Shown here: positions 12,875 to 25,280 of the stretch, one piece after another | How the letters are laid out: every line of letters starts with the position of its first letter | Position numbering within the stretch: position 1 is the first letter of the stretch | Program-made: the position numbers and the translations under genes | Assembly (NCBI GenBank): GCA_028023455.1 | Contig: JAQFVV010012424.1 | Span: 540,001 to 604,000, forward strand | Direction: 5' to 3' | Source: Epiperipatus broadwayi | Taxonomy: Eukaryota; Onychophora; Udeonychophora; Euonychophora; Peripatidae | DNA length: 64,000 bases | The notes under the pieces: model-generated | What the model saw: only the letters and a program-made list of their open reading frames with translations | Databases searched by the model: none | Told to the model about the DNA's origin: nothing

Positions 12875-14005
12875 TAAATTCTTCAAATATACAGTATATT
12901 TGGTAATCACTATCTTTCTTGCCAAGACAATGGATGGCATGAAAAAGGTATTTTCTATATATCACATCATAAACACAATTAAATTATATGATTCAAATTA
13001 TCCTTAAAAAAAGGAATACTTGGAATTTTATTAAAACATTGATGTCAAATATAAAATAATTTATAAAAATTTATTCCACGATTCTCTCTTAGAGTTAAAT
13101 TCTAGTTAATCAGCTATAAAGATTTGGCATCCCTTGTATTAACATCTACTAATTCAGTTATTAACTATCCAGGGATAAAAAAGTAAACAAAACAAAACGA
13201 TGATATTTTAGTTCATATTTAAACCATTTGGTGGTACGATCTTAACCAATTTAATATCAGATATATTTTTTACATTTTATCATCAGTTTTCATCAGACTA
13301 TTATTTGTAAAAAATGTGAGCATATATTTCATTTTAATATACATAATTAAATTGCTTAGATGCAATATTTTTTTATTACAATATAAAAAAATTCTCACCT
13401 TCTATTCATATCGCCTTATATTTTTTTTTTTTTATAAATTAGGAGGGGGGGGGGCAAATATCACTGTTAAATTAATTTCAAAAAACAACTGTCCCCAGGA
13501 CTTCTTTTTACATTTCTAAACATCAGCTATTGTGTAGTGTGTATACTACTATAATCATTCATTTGATAAATAAAAGAGAACTAAATCATTAACAAAACAT
13601 TTCACAGAAAAAAAGATTTCTGCTGTCTAAAAAATATTTTTGTTTTGATTTTAAATAGAAAAACATTCATTATTTTTATTAATCATTAAGAATGTGTATG
13701 CCATATTAATTTTTAAATTATAACATATAGGAGTATGTATATGTTATCTATACTTATATATGGGTGTTCTTTTAGTACGCGGTCTCCGCCATTTTGAATT
13801 TCAAAAACGAGCACCTATAAAGGTAAAAATATTTTATTTATATATACTCATACTCTATTTATTTACAATCTTATATAGGACTGTAAATAAACACAGCATG
13901 AATTATTATCTGATATTTAGAATACATTAGGGGTCTTGGAACAAAATATAGTAAATAAGAGAAGTGTTCCATTGTTTATGCACATTTTAAACTTGCATTT
14001 ATATA
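12875..14005. other. Intronic stretch without recognisable gene
   Basis: AT-rich, with a G-run at 13443-13454. A short CG-containing patch at 13775-13815 (CGCGGTCTCCGCCATTTTGA) may be a transposon end. The ORF at 13316-13519 is low-complexity and not convincing. Confidence 0.35.
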
Positions 14006-14007
14006 TT

Positions 14008-14870
14008 GGACTATTTCCATCATCTAATATGAGTATTGAATGTCTTTAAAAAAATTTAACTTTATTTAAATATTCTAAATACATTCAGCTGCTAGTAATA
14101 GCACACAGATTGGTATATGACAACGTTTTGAGAAGTATTATTCTCCTTTCTTTTTCATGTGTTGCTGGCCTGACCAAAGTCAGTACTAGCATAGGAATAG
14201 AACCTGTATTGAATTTTAAGATAATTCTCTAACCATCTGAGCATTATCTTAAAATTCAATACTCAAGAATCTAAGTGTCCAGGTTTGATTCCCGTGCTAG
14301 TACTGTCGCTGGTCAGACCAGCAAGAGGGGAGAATAATACCTCTTGAAACATTGTGCATATATTAACCTGTTTGATGCGCTATTACTAACAGTTGAATGC
14401 ATTTGGAATATTTAAATAAGGTTAAATTTTTCTAAAGACATTCAATACTCATATTAGATCAGGGCTCCCCAACCTTTTTGCACTTAAGAGCACATTCTAT
14501 AATACCGGCCAGATGGTGGATACCATTTATTTTTTTCAATCAGATGGTGAGCACCATTTATTTGTTCAATGTAAATTTATAGTTGGATATTGTTAATAAT
14601 ACACATAATGTACAAAAGAATATTTATTTCAAAAATAAAATTTTAACATATAATTAACGTTTACATTTTTACGTTGTAAAAGTATAGTATGCCCTACAAT
14701 TTGATTAAAATATAATACAATAATTTATAAGAAATTTTAAAAATTAAATTTATATGTATCAGATAAATAATTTTTTATCATGTTCAGATGGTCTGCGGGC
14801 ACCATGGTGCCCATGGGCATAGGGTTGGGGACCCCTGTATTAGATAATAGAAATAGTCCAAAATCTAAAT
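14008..14870. mobile_element. Large foldback element interrupted by a hAT MITE
   Basis: Left arm about 14008-14235, right arm about 14245-14459 continuing at 14846-14865. The arms share GAGTATTGAATGTCTTT and GGACTATTTCCATCATCT with their complements. The right arm is split by the hAT MITE at 14460-14837. The centre holds a box B-like GGTTTGATTCCCG. No coding capacity. Confidence 0.65.
14460..14837. mobile_element. hAT-type MITE with 8-bp target duplication
   Basis: 378 bp. The left terminus is CAGGGCTCCCCAACC and the right terminus GGTTGGGGACCCCTG, typical of hAT (Charlie-like) terminal inverted repeats. It is flanked by a perfect 8-bp duplication TATTAGAT (14452-14459 and 14838-14845). There is no transposase, so it is non-autonomous. 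It sits inside the right arm of a larger foldback, so it is the younger of the two. Confidence 0.85.
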
Positions 14871-15360
14871 ACAAACAAAACACCATCATCATAAATCTTC
14901 AGGCAAACATTTTAAACTTATTAATTGCAAATAGATATAAATATGGATATTGTGAATGTAAAATAACAATAAAGTTATTCTGGCATTAGAAAATTAAATA
15001 TTTATTAACAGAGGTAATAAAAAAAAAGTAATGACTAGATAAAAATTATTTCAAACATTTAATGGATGATAAAGTGAATATTTTACACTTTTTACCTAAT
15101 GCTTCACTGAAAAGAACCTTCATTTTATTCATTTAAAAATAATTAAATATTTTTTCTTTACTTATAATTATTAATAAACAAGTTATTTTCTTGTATATCT
15201 TTAGAAATATTATCAACTTGTTTGTTTATATATCACTCATTCACAATAAAAATAAATTAATCTCTTATTTATTCATGTATTAATAAACAAACTATAAATC
15301 CACATTTGCATGTTTAAAACTCAAAGGTGAAGTAAAAAACAAGGATTTTATTTCAATATT
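14870..15360. other. AT-rich intronic stretch, nothing recognised
   Basis: No ORF, RNA or repeat structure was recognised. Confidence 0.4.
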
Positions 15361-15364
15361 TAAA

Positions 15365-15730
15365 AAACTAAATAAAGAGCAGGCAATAGCTCTAACAAGC
15401 TTTATTGATAAATGCCACAAGAGAAAGCATTTAAAAATCTCTATCTAGAAATAATCCCTATTCTCAGACTGTTTTCATGCTTTTGGCATTCCTCAGTGAA
15501 ATGCTTAAATATTTCAAACATCAGCTCCAAAATACCAATTCAAATCCAGCACTTACCTGATAGTTAACTTTTAAGTAGATGATCTGAAATTTTCAGACAC
15601 CTATATGACTTCAAATCCAGCTATCTAACTTAAATAGCTATATGGGGTTGAGAATTCTTCGGCCGTACCATATATTAATAGTCTTAGCAATATAATATCC
15701 CTTAAGACTTAAAAGCAAAAACTATAAAGT
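15365..15730 (-). mobile_element. Hammerhead-bearing repeat, minus-strand copy
   Basis: The reverse complement carries, in order, AAAATTTCAGATC, AAAAGTTAAC, a GGATTTGAATTGGTATT block, a hammerhead motif, then AAATGCTTTCTCTTGTGGCA and a GAGCTATTGCCTGCTCTTT block. The same order is seen in the 38.4- and 38.8-kb copies. This suggests the terminal part of a Penelope-like element or a retrozyme-like element. No ORF. Confidence 0.55.
15461..15501 (-). ncRNA. Hammerhead ribozyme, complete core, short stem III
   Basis: Minus strand, 5' to 3': stem I strand TTTCA; CTGAGGA (15490-15496) fitting the CUGANGA core; stem II ATGC-CAAAA-GCAT with four pairs; GAAA; then ACAGTC ending in the usual GUC cleavage triplet; then TGAGA, which pairs with TTTCA (one G-U). 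Stem III would be at most one or two pairs, as in the minimal hammerheads reported from Penelope-like elements. It lies at the same place within its repeat as the motifs at 38.5, 40.2 and 44.5 kb. Activity is not shown; a monomer with so short a stem III may be weak. Confidence 0.6.
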
Positions 15731-15744
15731 CATACATCACATGA

Positions 15745-15885
15745 CAATTTAATAAGCTTGTAATTATAAAATTAACTAAAGAGCGTGCAATAACTCTAGC
15801 AAACTGCATTTATTGATAAAGCTTGTTAAAGCTATTGCACATTTTTAATTTAGTTTTATGATTACAAGCTTCTTAAATTAAGTCA
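15745..15885. mobile_element. Palindromic fragment of the hammerhead-bearing repeat
   Basis: Arms of about 65 bp: ACATGACAATTTAATAAGCTTGTAAT at 15738-15765 is repeated inverted as ATTACAAGCTTCTTAAATTAAGTCATGT at 15862-15890. The inner part shares TTATTGATAAAGCTTGTTA with the 15.4-kb repeat. Confidence 0.55.
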
Positions 15886-15889
15886 TGTC

Positions 15890-16945
15890 ATGTATAATTT
15901 ATTTTTAGCTCCATAATATTTTATTGTTTTCCCACAAAATTCTAGCAATTTCAACACAAAATTAAACATTTTAATCTTTATATTCATAAATTATAAAGAT
16001 TATAGCTGTAAAATGTTAAATTTGCATTAAAATTGATAGTATTTTGGTATAAAATGTTCTGATTATTTCATTAATTCTGAAAGTGGTTAATTAGGTTTGG
16101 TCAAATTATTGTTTCTGATAGTAATATTAACAATAAAAAGAAAGTCAAAATAATGTTTATAATTTATAGTTATTTACTTATTAATTTTGCTTATTATTTA
16201 TTCCCTGTATTCACAAATAAAATGAATTGTATTTTCCTGATATTAACTGCAATGCTAACTTGTAGATTTTTTTTGACCATGTAGTAATGATTTACAACAC
16301 AATGGCTTAAATACCAATAGAATACCACATTATATGATCAAGGCAACTGTAGATATTGTCTTGAAAATAAAGTATAATATTCTATTAGTGCATTAACCTT
16401 TAGTACTATGAATTATATTTGGTAACTGGTTAGCTATTGGCAAGTTATAGTTTATATAATGATAAATAAATCTTTTAATTACTTTTTTATAAATATCTTT
16501 TATTTGCATAAATTATAATTACATTTGAACAGAATTAAAAAATGGTGTCATTCATTGCATAGGAGATTACAAATTGTTTGGATTCTATATATTTTTTTCT
16601 GAGATATTCAATCAAAACATAACTCAGAACACTTTCTAATTTATTTTTTAGCAAATAATAAGAATTTATTAAAAGTTTGGGTAGTCAGTACTTGTTTTAA
16701 ATAGGGTCTAGGAAAAGTTCATCCACATATCCCAAGCAATCATAATGCTAAAATTTTATTTTTGCAATCACATTTTTAGTAACAATTTCTTCTATCTATT
16801 ATACCACCAAATATATCTATTTCATAAAAACATTCAAGAATTATAAATTAAATCTAAATAAAAATGAAATTCTAATAAATAAAAACAAATTCACTTCTGT
16901 TTAAAGTATTTAAATGTCTAATCTAGTTGTTAGAAACATTCTAAC
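15890..16945. other. AT-rich intronic stretch, nothing recognised
   Basis: No repeat, RNA or exon beyond the start of exon e was recognised. Confidence 0.4.
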
Positions 16946-16949
16946 TTAC

Positions 16950-17030
16950 CTGGCACTGTGGTTTCCATTACAAGAATATAACTATAAACAACTCGTACAA
17001 AGATAGAATGCGAGTTATACAAATACTGCA
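16950..17030 (-). CDS. Exon e (module 2, middle exon) of cysteine-rich DUF4773-like gene
   Basis: This exon is 81 nt, phase 1 to phase 1, with 26 whole codons. The acceptor is GTGTTTCAG and the donor TGCCAG|GTAAGT, both near consensus. Only the frame dictated by exons d and f is open; the other two contain stops. The peptide is a run of aromatic and beta-branched residues (core SIFVRVVYSYILVMETTV), as expected for paired beta strands, and matches exon b in position and phase. The cysteine that begins exon b has no counterpart: the split codon reads Leu after splicing. This may reflect divergence of module 2. Confidence 0.68.
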
Positions 17031-17218
17031 CTGAAACACATACTAAAAAAATAATTCGTACGTAAAATAAATTATCATAATAAAAAAAAGGTTTAAGAAT
17101 TATGAAAAATTCATGACAATATCTGGAACAAAATATACATGTATGTAATATGTAAATATATAAATAGAAATGTAAACGTTAAAAGCATAAAGCTAAACTA
17201 GTTAATAAATAATCAAAA

Positions 17219-17632
17219 TTACACCAAAACCAGACTAGCCAAGAAAATAAAAATCTAAAACGCTACCAACGATTTCACTGTTACAAGCAGCCTTCTCAAG
17301 GGTAAAGAACTACAAAATAACATTTAAACTAAACATTACCCATAATTCCACCTACTGCCCATCCACCCTTAATATTAAAAGAACTTAAATAAATTAACTG
17401 CTTCGGAATCATAATTTTTTATTATTATTCTGTAGCAGTTAAAATTTAAAAGTTCTTTTAATATTAAGGGTGGATGGGAGGTAAGTGACATTATGAGTAA
17501 TGTTTAGTTTAAATATGTTATTTTGTATTTCTTTACATTTGAGAAGACTGCTTACAGCAGTGAAACCATTGGTAGTCTTTTAAATTTTATTTTCTTGATT
17601 AGTCTGGTTGAGTTGCAAATTTGGTGTAATTT
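17219..17632. mobile_element. Foldback element with Penelope-like 3'-end motif
   Basis: Two arms of about 175 bp, 17219-17395 and 17430-17632, diverged by several indels. Each arm, read outward, has GAGAAGRCTGC-loop-CAGTGAAA followed by TTGGTAG; the right arm stem ACTGC-TTACA-GCAGT is perfect. This arrangement recalls Penelope-like and hammerhead-type ends, but the core is changed (TTGAGAA), so no ribozyme is claimed. Confidence 0.5.
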
Positions 17633-18022
17633 TTATTATAAATAGAAAAAAAAAAAATTCTTTAATGTAATCTTGGTTAATGCAACTGTTATTTGTTCTA
17701 GCAGTTTTTTTAAATGTTGAACTATATACCACTTTATTTAGAATACTGCTGAAAATCTTTATTAGATTTCTTTTTAAGAGTAAAAAAATGAGATTTACAA
17801 ATCTCAAATACTATAGAATTAAAACATCTGGGTCACATGGTGATAAATATGGTATCAAACTGAATTAATTAGATAATAAATGATAATAAATTATAATTGA
17901 TATGATGCAATAATAAAGATGATTTGTAAAGTTAAAAAATGTGAGATCATTCACTGCCACATCAATGTCAATAGTATTTAACATTAATCATAAAAATAGT
18001 GTGGCATTTGAAAATATGAATA

Positions 18023-18187
18023 CATTTCAGTTTAATGTTTAGGCTTTGTAGATGTTAGAATTCCTCGTAGGGGTGGGTGGCTCTGGAAGGCTGTTCTGAT
18101 GGTATACTGATTGCAGATTTTCCTTAAGGAAAATCTGCAATCAGTATAACATCAGAACAGCCTTCCAGAGCCATTTCAGTTTAATGT
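18023..18187. repeat. 48-bp-arm perfect-type palindrome inside 16-bp direct repeats
   Basis: 18078-18125 and 18126-18173 are inverted with no spacer (centre CCTT/AAGG) and only one or two mismatches. The segment is bracketed by the 16-bp direct repeat CATTTCAGTTTAATGT at 18023-18038 and 18172-18187. That is what an insertion with target duplication, or a template-switch event, would leave. No coding content. Confidence 0.65.
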
Positions 18188-18494
18188 CTTCATTCAGATT
18201 TTGCTGTGTGTTTCAGAAACTTTCCAACAATATTTTTTCTTCCTAACTGCAAGCAAGATATATAATTACAAATGGTCACAATTATAAATATATGCTGGGT
18301 AGATTAATATTTGAAATTTCCATTTTAAATAACTGATATCCTCTCTAGCTTTAGCATTAGATTTTTACTATGCTCATAGTTTGAATGCTAAATCTAGAAG
18401 CTATATTAATAACTATAACAACAGTTATAATAAAACAATACATTCTAAACTTTGGGATTAACACTTCATTAAATCAACGCTTCACCACAGCCCA

Positions 18495-21135
18495 ACAATC
18501 TTGATGATAACCATCATCATCATTTTCATCAATTAATTGATTCATTAAAGAATGAAGATTCTTATCAAGTTTAATTCAGTTTTTCCAGTATGCACTAACA
18601 TTACACCCATCTCACTTGAAGTGTTTGACAACTTCTTGAGATTCAATTTAAAACATCAACTGGTCATCTATTACCATATCTTCTTGCATAATGTTCATCC
18701 CATCTCCATTTCAGTCTCTTAATTCTTTCAATAATGTCAGTGATGTCTGTTTGTTCTCTCGGCCACCCAGTTCAGTTTTTGATCTGTTCTTATTATTCCA
18801 GCATATATTTTTCCATACTTCATTAGATGGTCTGAAATTTTTGTACTGCTCTATAGTTAAACATCCATGTCTTACATTCATAAATAAGAACTGATCAAAT
18901 GCATCTATCAAAAATCTTTCTTTTCAAAGACATAGACATATTTTCTTTTAATATTAAGTTATTTTTACCAAAAGCACTCCATTTAAATTTATTTATTTTA
19001 TTCCCATCATTCATTGCAAGTTCTTCTAATTCATGATTATCATCTTTATTTTCTTATTTTGAAAAAAAGCCATTGAACATTATTTTAATCTTTTTAGCTT
19101 TTATATTTAGCCTTCCTTTCTAACACTGCCTAAAACTCTGAAGTATTATATGCAAAAAAAAAAAAAAAACAACAACAAACACAAACAGAACATCTGCAAA
19201 AAGTAAATTAGTTAAGTAATATCCAATTACTTTTATTTCTTTAGTTTCCCATTTTAATCCACACAATTCTTATAAAACTGCTATAAAACGTTTTGAAGAA
19301 ATGGAATCACTGTAATATACCTTTTTCAGTATTAAGTTTCTAAATATCAAGTAATCTAATCATTGCTGTTGCATTTTGGGAAATATTTTTCAGAATATGA
19401 CAATACCCTGGATCTATATTTTGATGATAAAAAACTTTAATAACTGTGGAAATGTTTACAAAATTCAATGTTTTTTCATAATCTATATATTCAAAACATA
19501 ATGGCATATCATATTCATTGGTCATTTCTATAAATTCTCTCAAAATATGGATATGCTAAAACCACTTTTAAATTCAGTTTCCTCTTTAGGATGAACTAAA
19601 AGTTTGATATAAGCAAGTTGTAAAAATTTTGTATAGAACAGATAGAAAACTAATAGGTCTATAATTTCTAATATCTTCTTTATCATTTTACTTAAATATC
19701 AATATTACTACTGTGTGCTTCCAATCATCTGGTATATCTTTATCATTCAGATATTTGATATATAATTTCACCAACAATTTTTCTATTTCTTCACTGGTTT
19801 CTTTTAAGATATCGATTATAATTTCATTCCCTAGAGCTCTTCCTTTCTTCATAGATTTAATTTCATGCCTCATATCTTCATAATTCTTTATAGAACTCCT
19901 CAGCACCTTTCTTAATATCACCTCTCTTTTTAGTAACAGTTTTGTCTTTTCTTATTGCTGCCACAACTTTCCTTTCAAAACTAAAATACTGTTTTACAGT
20001 TTTGAGACTTTTATTCACTTCTCTAGTTTTCTTTCCAATTCGCAATTATTGTTTTAAAATCGTTATTAACTTTTTTGTACTATTTTATAAAACTCGAAAT
20101 TCAATGGGATCATTTTAAAAAAATTTAATATTCCTTCTTTTCTTCATACATTGTTTATCTCAATAGAAAATTCACTAGTAAATTGTTGTTCTTTTGTACT
20201 AGTTTTTTTTTTTCAGTTCCTAATAGAGTATCACATACCTTCTTATTGATTTCAGTCAGATGTGAACTATGTTCAAAATATGTAGAATTTATAAATTTAA
20301 ATTCATTGGAATGTTTCTCAAGGTTAGGAATAGCAATGGTTGATTGTGACTTTCTTAATAGTTTTTGTTTTCTAGTTTTGTATTAACATTTATTTCCCAT
20401 CTCATTAATTGTTGATCACTTCTTCAATTCAATTTATGAAGAATATTATAATCTTCAAATGCATAATTTCTGTTAATCAAAATATGATCTGATTCTACTG
20501 TACATTCATTTGGATGCTTCCATGTCCATTTCTGCTTGATTTTTTTCAAAGAAAGAATTCAAAATATACAGTATTATTTTTTATATGCCATTTCTATCAC
20601 CATAACTAAATTTATCTACAGCACTTTTATTTTTCAATTGGTTACCAATTTTAGCATGAAAAACTTCTACAATAATTTTAAAATAATGTTTTTTTAATCA
20701 AAAGTATTTTGTACATCATACAAAAATCCTTTACTTCATCACAATAAGAATTTATTTGGGCTTAAATCTTATTTATTTTTATTTGACATTTTCCATCAAT
20801 TTGAATATAACTAATTTTGCCATTCTATTTAATATACTATCAATCTTTACAATGTTGTTTTTCACTTTTTATTTATAATGAGCCCCACTCCTCTTATGCT
20901 TCCAATATTTGTATCTTTGTAATAAAGTGCATGCCCAGTTTTTACATCAATGGTCCCTTCACCTTTTCTTTTAACTTTACAAAGTCCAATAATGTCTCAA
21001 TTAATGTTACCCAGTGCATTTTCCAACTCATGCAACCTTTTTTTAATCAAAAATAATCTGAAGTTGTAGGTATCTAAATAAAAGATCATTGTTGAATGGA
21101 TCCTGGTTCCATAATTTAGATGATTATTAGGATCC
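18495..21135 (-). pseudogene. RTE-clade LINE, near full length but decayed
   Basis: Minus strand. At 21100-20800 is the start of an APE-type endonuclease: RLHELENALGNIN, then DIIGLCKV and KGEGTI in continuing frames. At 19921-19688 is RT fingers/palm (IKSMKKGRALGNEII, IPDDWKHTVVILIFK). At 19543-19340 is the next RT block (DYEKTLNFVN, ILKNISQNATAMIRL). At 18911-18711 is the C-terminal region (IEQYKNFRPS, then a short tract before the end). It finishes with a TGATGATGATGG-type tail (18508-18522). Several frameshifts and stops make it inactive. The order and spacing agree with RTE/BovB elements of about 3 kb. It is inserted in the intron between exons d and e, on the gene's strand. Confidence 0.75.
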
Positions 21136-21671
21136 TCTGCCTTTGGCTGCCAACAGCTGCTTTGGCTGATGATTTTACAGTTTTCTAGTAATAAAGGCCA
21201 TAATTTATTTTTTTCCATTATGATTGTAAACATCTATTTAAAGAGAGAAAATGTCATTTACACACAAATTTAATAAGTCCTTCAAAAAGCTCAACTGATA
21301 TTTCTTAGTACCAGATAACTTAAAGACTATGATGTTTCTTGATATTAAACTCAAAAATAGAAAACCAATAAAATTATAATACTCGGTGACATGTACTGGT
21401 GAATAGCTCATGTTTATTGTTTATATGAATAATTATTTAGTAATAACAGCTGAAATAAGAAAAATCATAAGAATCAGAGGGTCTCCTTTCAGTTAACAAC
21501 AAACCCCTTTTTGGAAATGTGTTGGTAGTAAATGTAATGCTATAAATTCATCCCAACTACACCAAAATAGATCAATAATTTACGTTCCTTCACTGCACAT
21601 ATATAATATACAGATGCACATTGCAAAGCCTAGATAGTTTTAAAGTAAAAGAAATGAGTTTAAAATATAAA

Positions 21672-21865
21672 ACCAGATCATCATCATCATCAACCATTAT
21701 CAATCCACTGCAGGATGAATGTCTCTCCAAGTTCAATCCATATTTTCCTATCTTTAGCTTCTCTTCTCCACATCACCCCTGCACACTTTCTTATTTCATC
21801 CATCCATCTCACATGTGGTCTCTTTCTGGGTCTTTTACAATCTCTTGGAATCCAGTTTAAAATTT
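21672..21865 (-). mobile_element. RTE LINE 3' end with (TGA)n tail
   Basis: Minus-strand translation of 21861-21700 gives RPRKRPHVRWMDEIRKCAGV and ends EAKDRKIWIELGET..QWIDNG, the usual C-terminus of RTE proteins. A TGATGATGATGATGAT tail (21677-21690) follows. It is 5'-truncated at about 21865 and is distinct from the copy ending at 18.5 kb. The frame is open, so it is younger than that copy. Confidence 0.75.
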
Positions 21866-22547
21866 CAAGTTTTTATAAGAAAGTATTTCTTTTCCCCCTA
21901 TTCTACTGCTTTCAATTGTCAGAATCAAATGTCATGTCAATATTTAAAAGAAAACACATATTTGAATAAAAAATCTAATCTTTGCTGTTATAATCTTTTT
22001 ATAATACAAACAAATGTAAGAATTTATGTTCTCTGTAATGATTTTTTTCCTAAATCTTTTTCTTTTGTTAATTTGAGTGCATTTATCTAAATATAAATAA
22101 TTTATGTTTGGAATATTTTTAATTGAGAAACTATGAGACATTTTATCCAACATAATTTAAAGATTTGTCATTCTTCAAAACACAATGACTTTAAATAATT
22201 AAATAACAGATACAACAATATGTTGTATAAAAAACACTAGTATGATATTAAAATAAGATATCATTGAAACTAAGTATATTTATGATAATAATAAAAAATT
22301 AAGTTTACAACAGAAAGTCTGGAATATGAAAAGGTGATTTAAAAAGTAAATAAAACATTTATTTTTGGTATGTGATGTCAGCATGGAAGAAAAAATATTG
22401 GACATATACTTTTAAGATGTAAAATATTAATCAGTCTTAAACAAAATTAGTAATAGTTTAAAAAATAAATAAATTTTATTTAAGACTTCAAAACAGTTTT
22501 AATTCCTTAAAGAAATCTTATCAAGATGTCACCTTTTAATAATCACA

Positions 22548-22713
22548 TGTGATGCACTGTGACTTCTCCTTATACGGAGTCAGGAATCTCTCAGCAATTA
22601 TGTCCAGAGAAACCTATTAGCCACTTTACCTTCCCTTTTCATTCCCCACCCTAAGTTTCCCAATATCTTGCTCCATCCCATTTTCACAACATAATCTTTG
22701 TCAACTCCATGGA
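22548..22713 (-). mobile_element. LINE-B 3' fragment adjoining the tail of a longer copy
   Basis: About 165 bp of LINE-B 3' end on the minus strand, including CAACATAATCTTTGTCAACTCCATGG read on the plus strand and the ...GTGATGCACTGTGACTTCTC end. It lies directly downstream, in element orientation, of the tail of the longer LINE-B copy (22716-25178). Confidence 0.65.
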
Positions 22714-25178
22714 CTTGTGATGTGTGATGCCTTGTGATGTGATGTGATGCACTGTGACTTCTTATATGAAGTCAGGAATCTCTCAGAAACTATGCCCAGA
22801 GAAACCTGTTAGTCACCCTGAACCCCTTTCCATTCCCCATCCCAAATTTTCCCATATTTTTTTCTACCCTGTTCCATCCCATTTCCACAACATAATCTTT
22901 GTCAACTCCATAGCCTTTAAATCTAAAAGCCCCTTATCTTTTCCCAAACCCAGCAGAAAAACCAATAAACCACTTTCTGTATTATCACTTTGTTCATATT
23001 TATTCTTCCACAACTTCATTATTTGTATCCTTTCTGCTTTCAGGCATTTACATTCAATTAACAGATGCCTAATATTTTCTATACCTTCTTTACACAGCTT
23101 GCAGACTAAATCACCTATATTCATCCATTTACGTGTATATTCCCTTGTTGCTAAAGATCCCATTCGAGCCTTAAACAATAAACTATTTTCCTTGTTATTA
23201 TCATACATTAACTCGCACCCAATATTCTATTTACTTCTATAAATATTTAAACTCTTTTTACTCTCCATACTAGCTCTCTATCTCTCCAACTCCCTATTCT
23301 TTATTAATGCATCTATTCTTCTATCCCATTCCTTAACACTGAAACACTCAACAATTCTTCTAACAACAATCATCCCACCTTTTGTATAAGTATACTGACA
23401 TAAATTCTTTATCTAAATCTTCTGCCTAATACATTACCTTTCACATCCATCTTGTTGCCTGCTTTTTATTCATAACCCAATTAAATACTATTTTGGCTAT
23501 TCTTTTATTATCCATAAACTGCAATCTACCAAACATTTTCATTTTGCTTTTTGATCTCTCATATAAAAACTTGATCATCCCATTTCTCCTTGAATTGCAT
23601 CATTTGCTGTCCACACTTCTGCATCTAATGCATGTTTTCCTACTTTTCTTTGTACATTTTCTAAGTAACCTAATATCCCTTTACTAACACATAATGCATC
23701 ATTACTATATGTTAACCCTGCAACTGCCACTCTCTTCCATACAATTCTAGCTACATCATATTTATTATGGGGAGAACATTTAATTTCTTTATCAATCCCT
23801 TTCTTTTCTTTGCTTCATTTATCATTTTTTTTCTCCCATTCATCCAAGCAATTTTTCTGATTGCTTAAGATGATTCCCAAATAACTATATCTATTCACCA
23901 CACTTAATTTTATATCCCCCCAATACAAATTCTACATCTATTCACCACACTTAATTTTATATCCCCCAATAAAAATTCTATATCTTTTCTTTCCTCAGTA
24001 TTATCCATCATTATATTTGATTTTTCTTCACTAAATTGAATCCCCATCTCTTTACCCACCCTTGCACATGTCCTCAACATAGCTTCCATATCTTCTCTTC
24101 TTTCTGCACACAAAAAGACAGCATCTGCAAAAAAAGACCCAACAAAGTTCCCTTGCCATCTAATTAATGGTATCTCTACCCCTCTTCCTAGTCTTTCTAT
24201 TGCTCTCTCCATTTTACTCATATATAACAAAAACAAAATAGGTGACATACATATAGTAATTATTTTCATATAATTTTTTAATAGTATCCACTAAAACTTC
24301 ATCCATTCCAAAATTGCTAAGCATACTCATAATCTATTTCTATTTACTCTATCATATGCCTTCTCTATATCTATAAAACTCATATATAACTGTTTACCTG
24401 AATTCCTACTCATATCCATAAGTTGTGTAACTACAAATAAACTATCTCCTATATGCCTATCTGATCTAAACCTCATTGCATTTCCCCCACTACATTATTC
24501 TCTTCCATCCATTTTGCAACTCTTCCAGCCACTATATATGAGAAAAGTTTATATAAAACTGATGTTACCACTATTGGTCTATAATTGTTTAACTTTCTAT
24601 GATCCTTACCCTTTCCTTTAAATAATAATCTTACTCTTGTATTACTCCAACTACCCGGAAAAACTCTCTTCTGTGCCATCTTATTGAAACAGGATAATAG
24701 CTTTACTTTTGCCATATTCCTTAAATTCATTACCATCTCTGCTGCCCATCCATCTAAACCTCTTGCCTTTCCACTTTTCAATTTCTTCCCTGCCTCATTC
24801 AGTTCATTTTTTGTAAACCTAATATTTCCATTACTATATGCTTTCATGTTTTCTATCACTCTATCCTTTACATCTAACATCTTTTCTATATCCATTGCAT
24901 ATCAATTTAAGATTCTCTCTAAGTCTTCTCTAGAGATACACTCCATTCCCTCACCATCTAGTAATACTATCTTTCTCTCCCCCACATTTCTCCTTTTAAT
25001 GTAATTCTAAAATTTTTTACTCCCATCTCTTCCACTTTTATTAATACCCTCCCAAAATTTACTATTCAATTTCATTCTCTCTCTATAATTATCTATTTTA
25101 GCCAACTTCTTCTTTTCTAAGTACTATTCCCATTTAGTATTAATATCTTTTTCACTTTATTTGTTCTTAATAGCACAT
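22714..25178 (-). pseudogene. LINE family B, 5'-truncated RT copy (minus)
   Basis: Non-LTR retrotransposon, clade not assigned. Read on the minus strand: the linker and RT fingers (24895-24473) with GKARGLDGWAAEMV, FPGSWSNTRVRLLFKGKGK and NNYRPIVVTSVLYKLF; the RT palm (24269-23910), in which FADD has become FADA (SFFADAVFLCAERREDME); and the C-terminal part (23208-22864) with a zinc-knuckle-like CKLCKEGIENIRHLLIEC. A (TGATG)n-type tail follows at about 22714-22760. The endonuclease is missing. Frameshifts between the islands and the altered catalytic Asp show it is dead. The plus-strand copy at 49.0 kb is its close relative. Confidence 0.75.
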
Positions 25179-25280
25179 ATATAATTAGTAAGTTATTTTT
25201 ATTAATTATGTATGAGTTTTTCCCACTTGAAATGATAATTATTATGATTTTCAATGAAAAAATTAAAGTTTTTTAATTGG

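Noticed and set aside
14780-14989. 69-codon ORF at the right end of the hAT MITE
   Set aside because: It spans the terminal inverted repeat and flank and has no protein motif.
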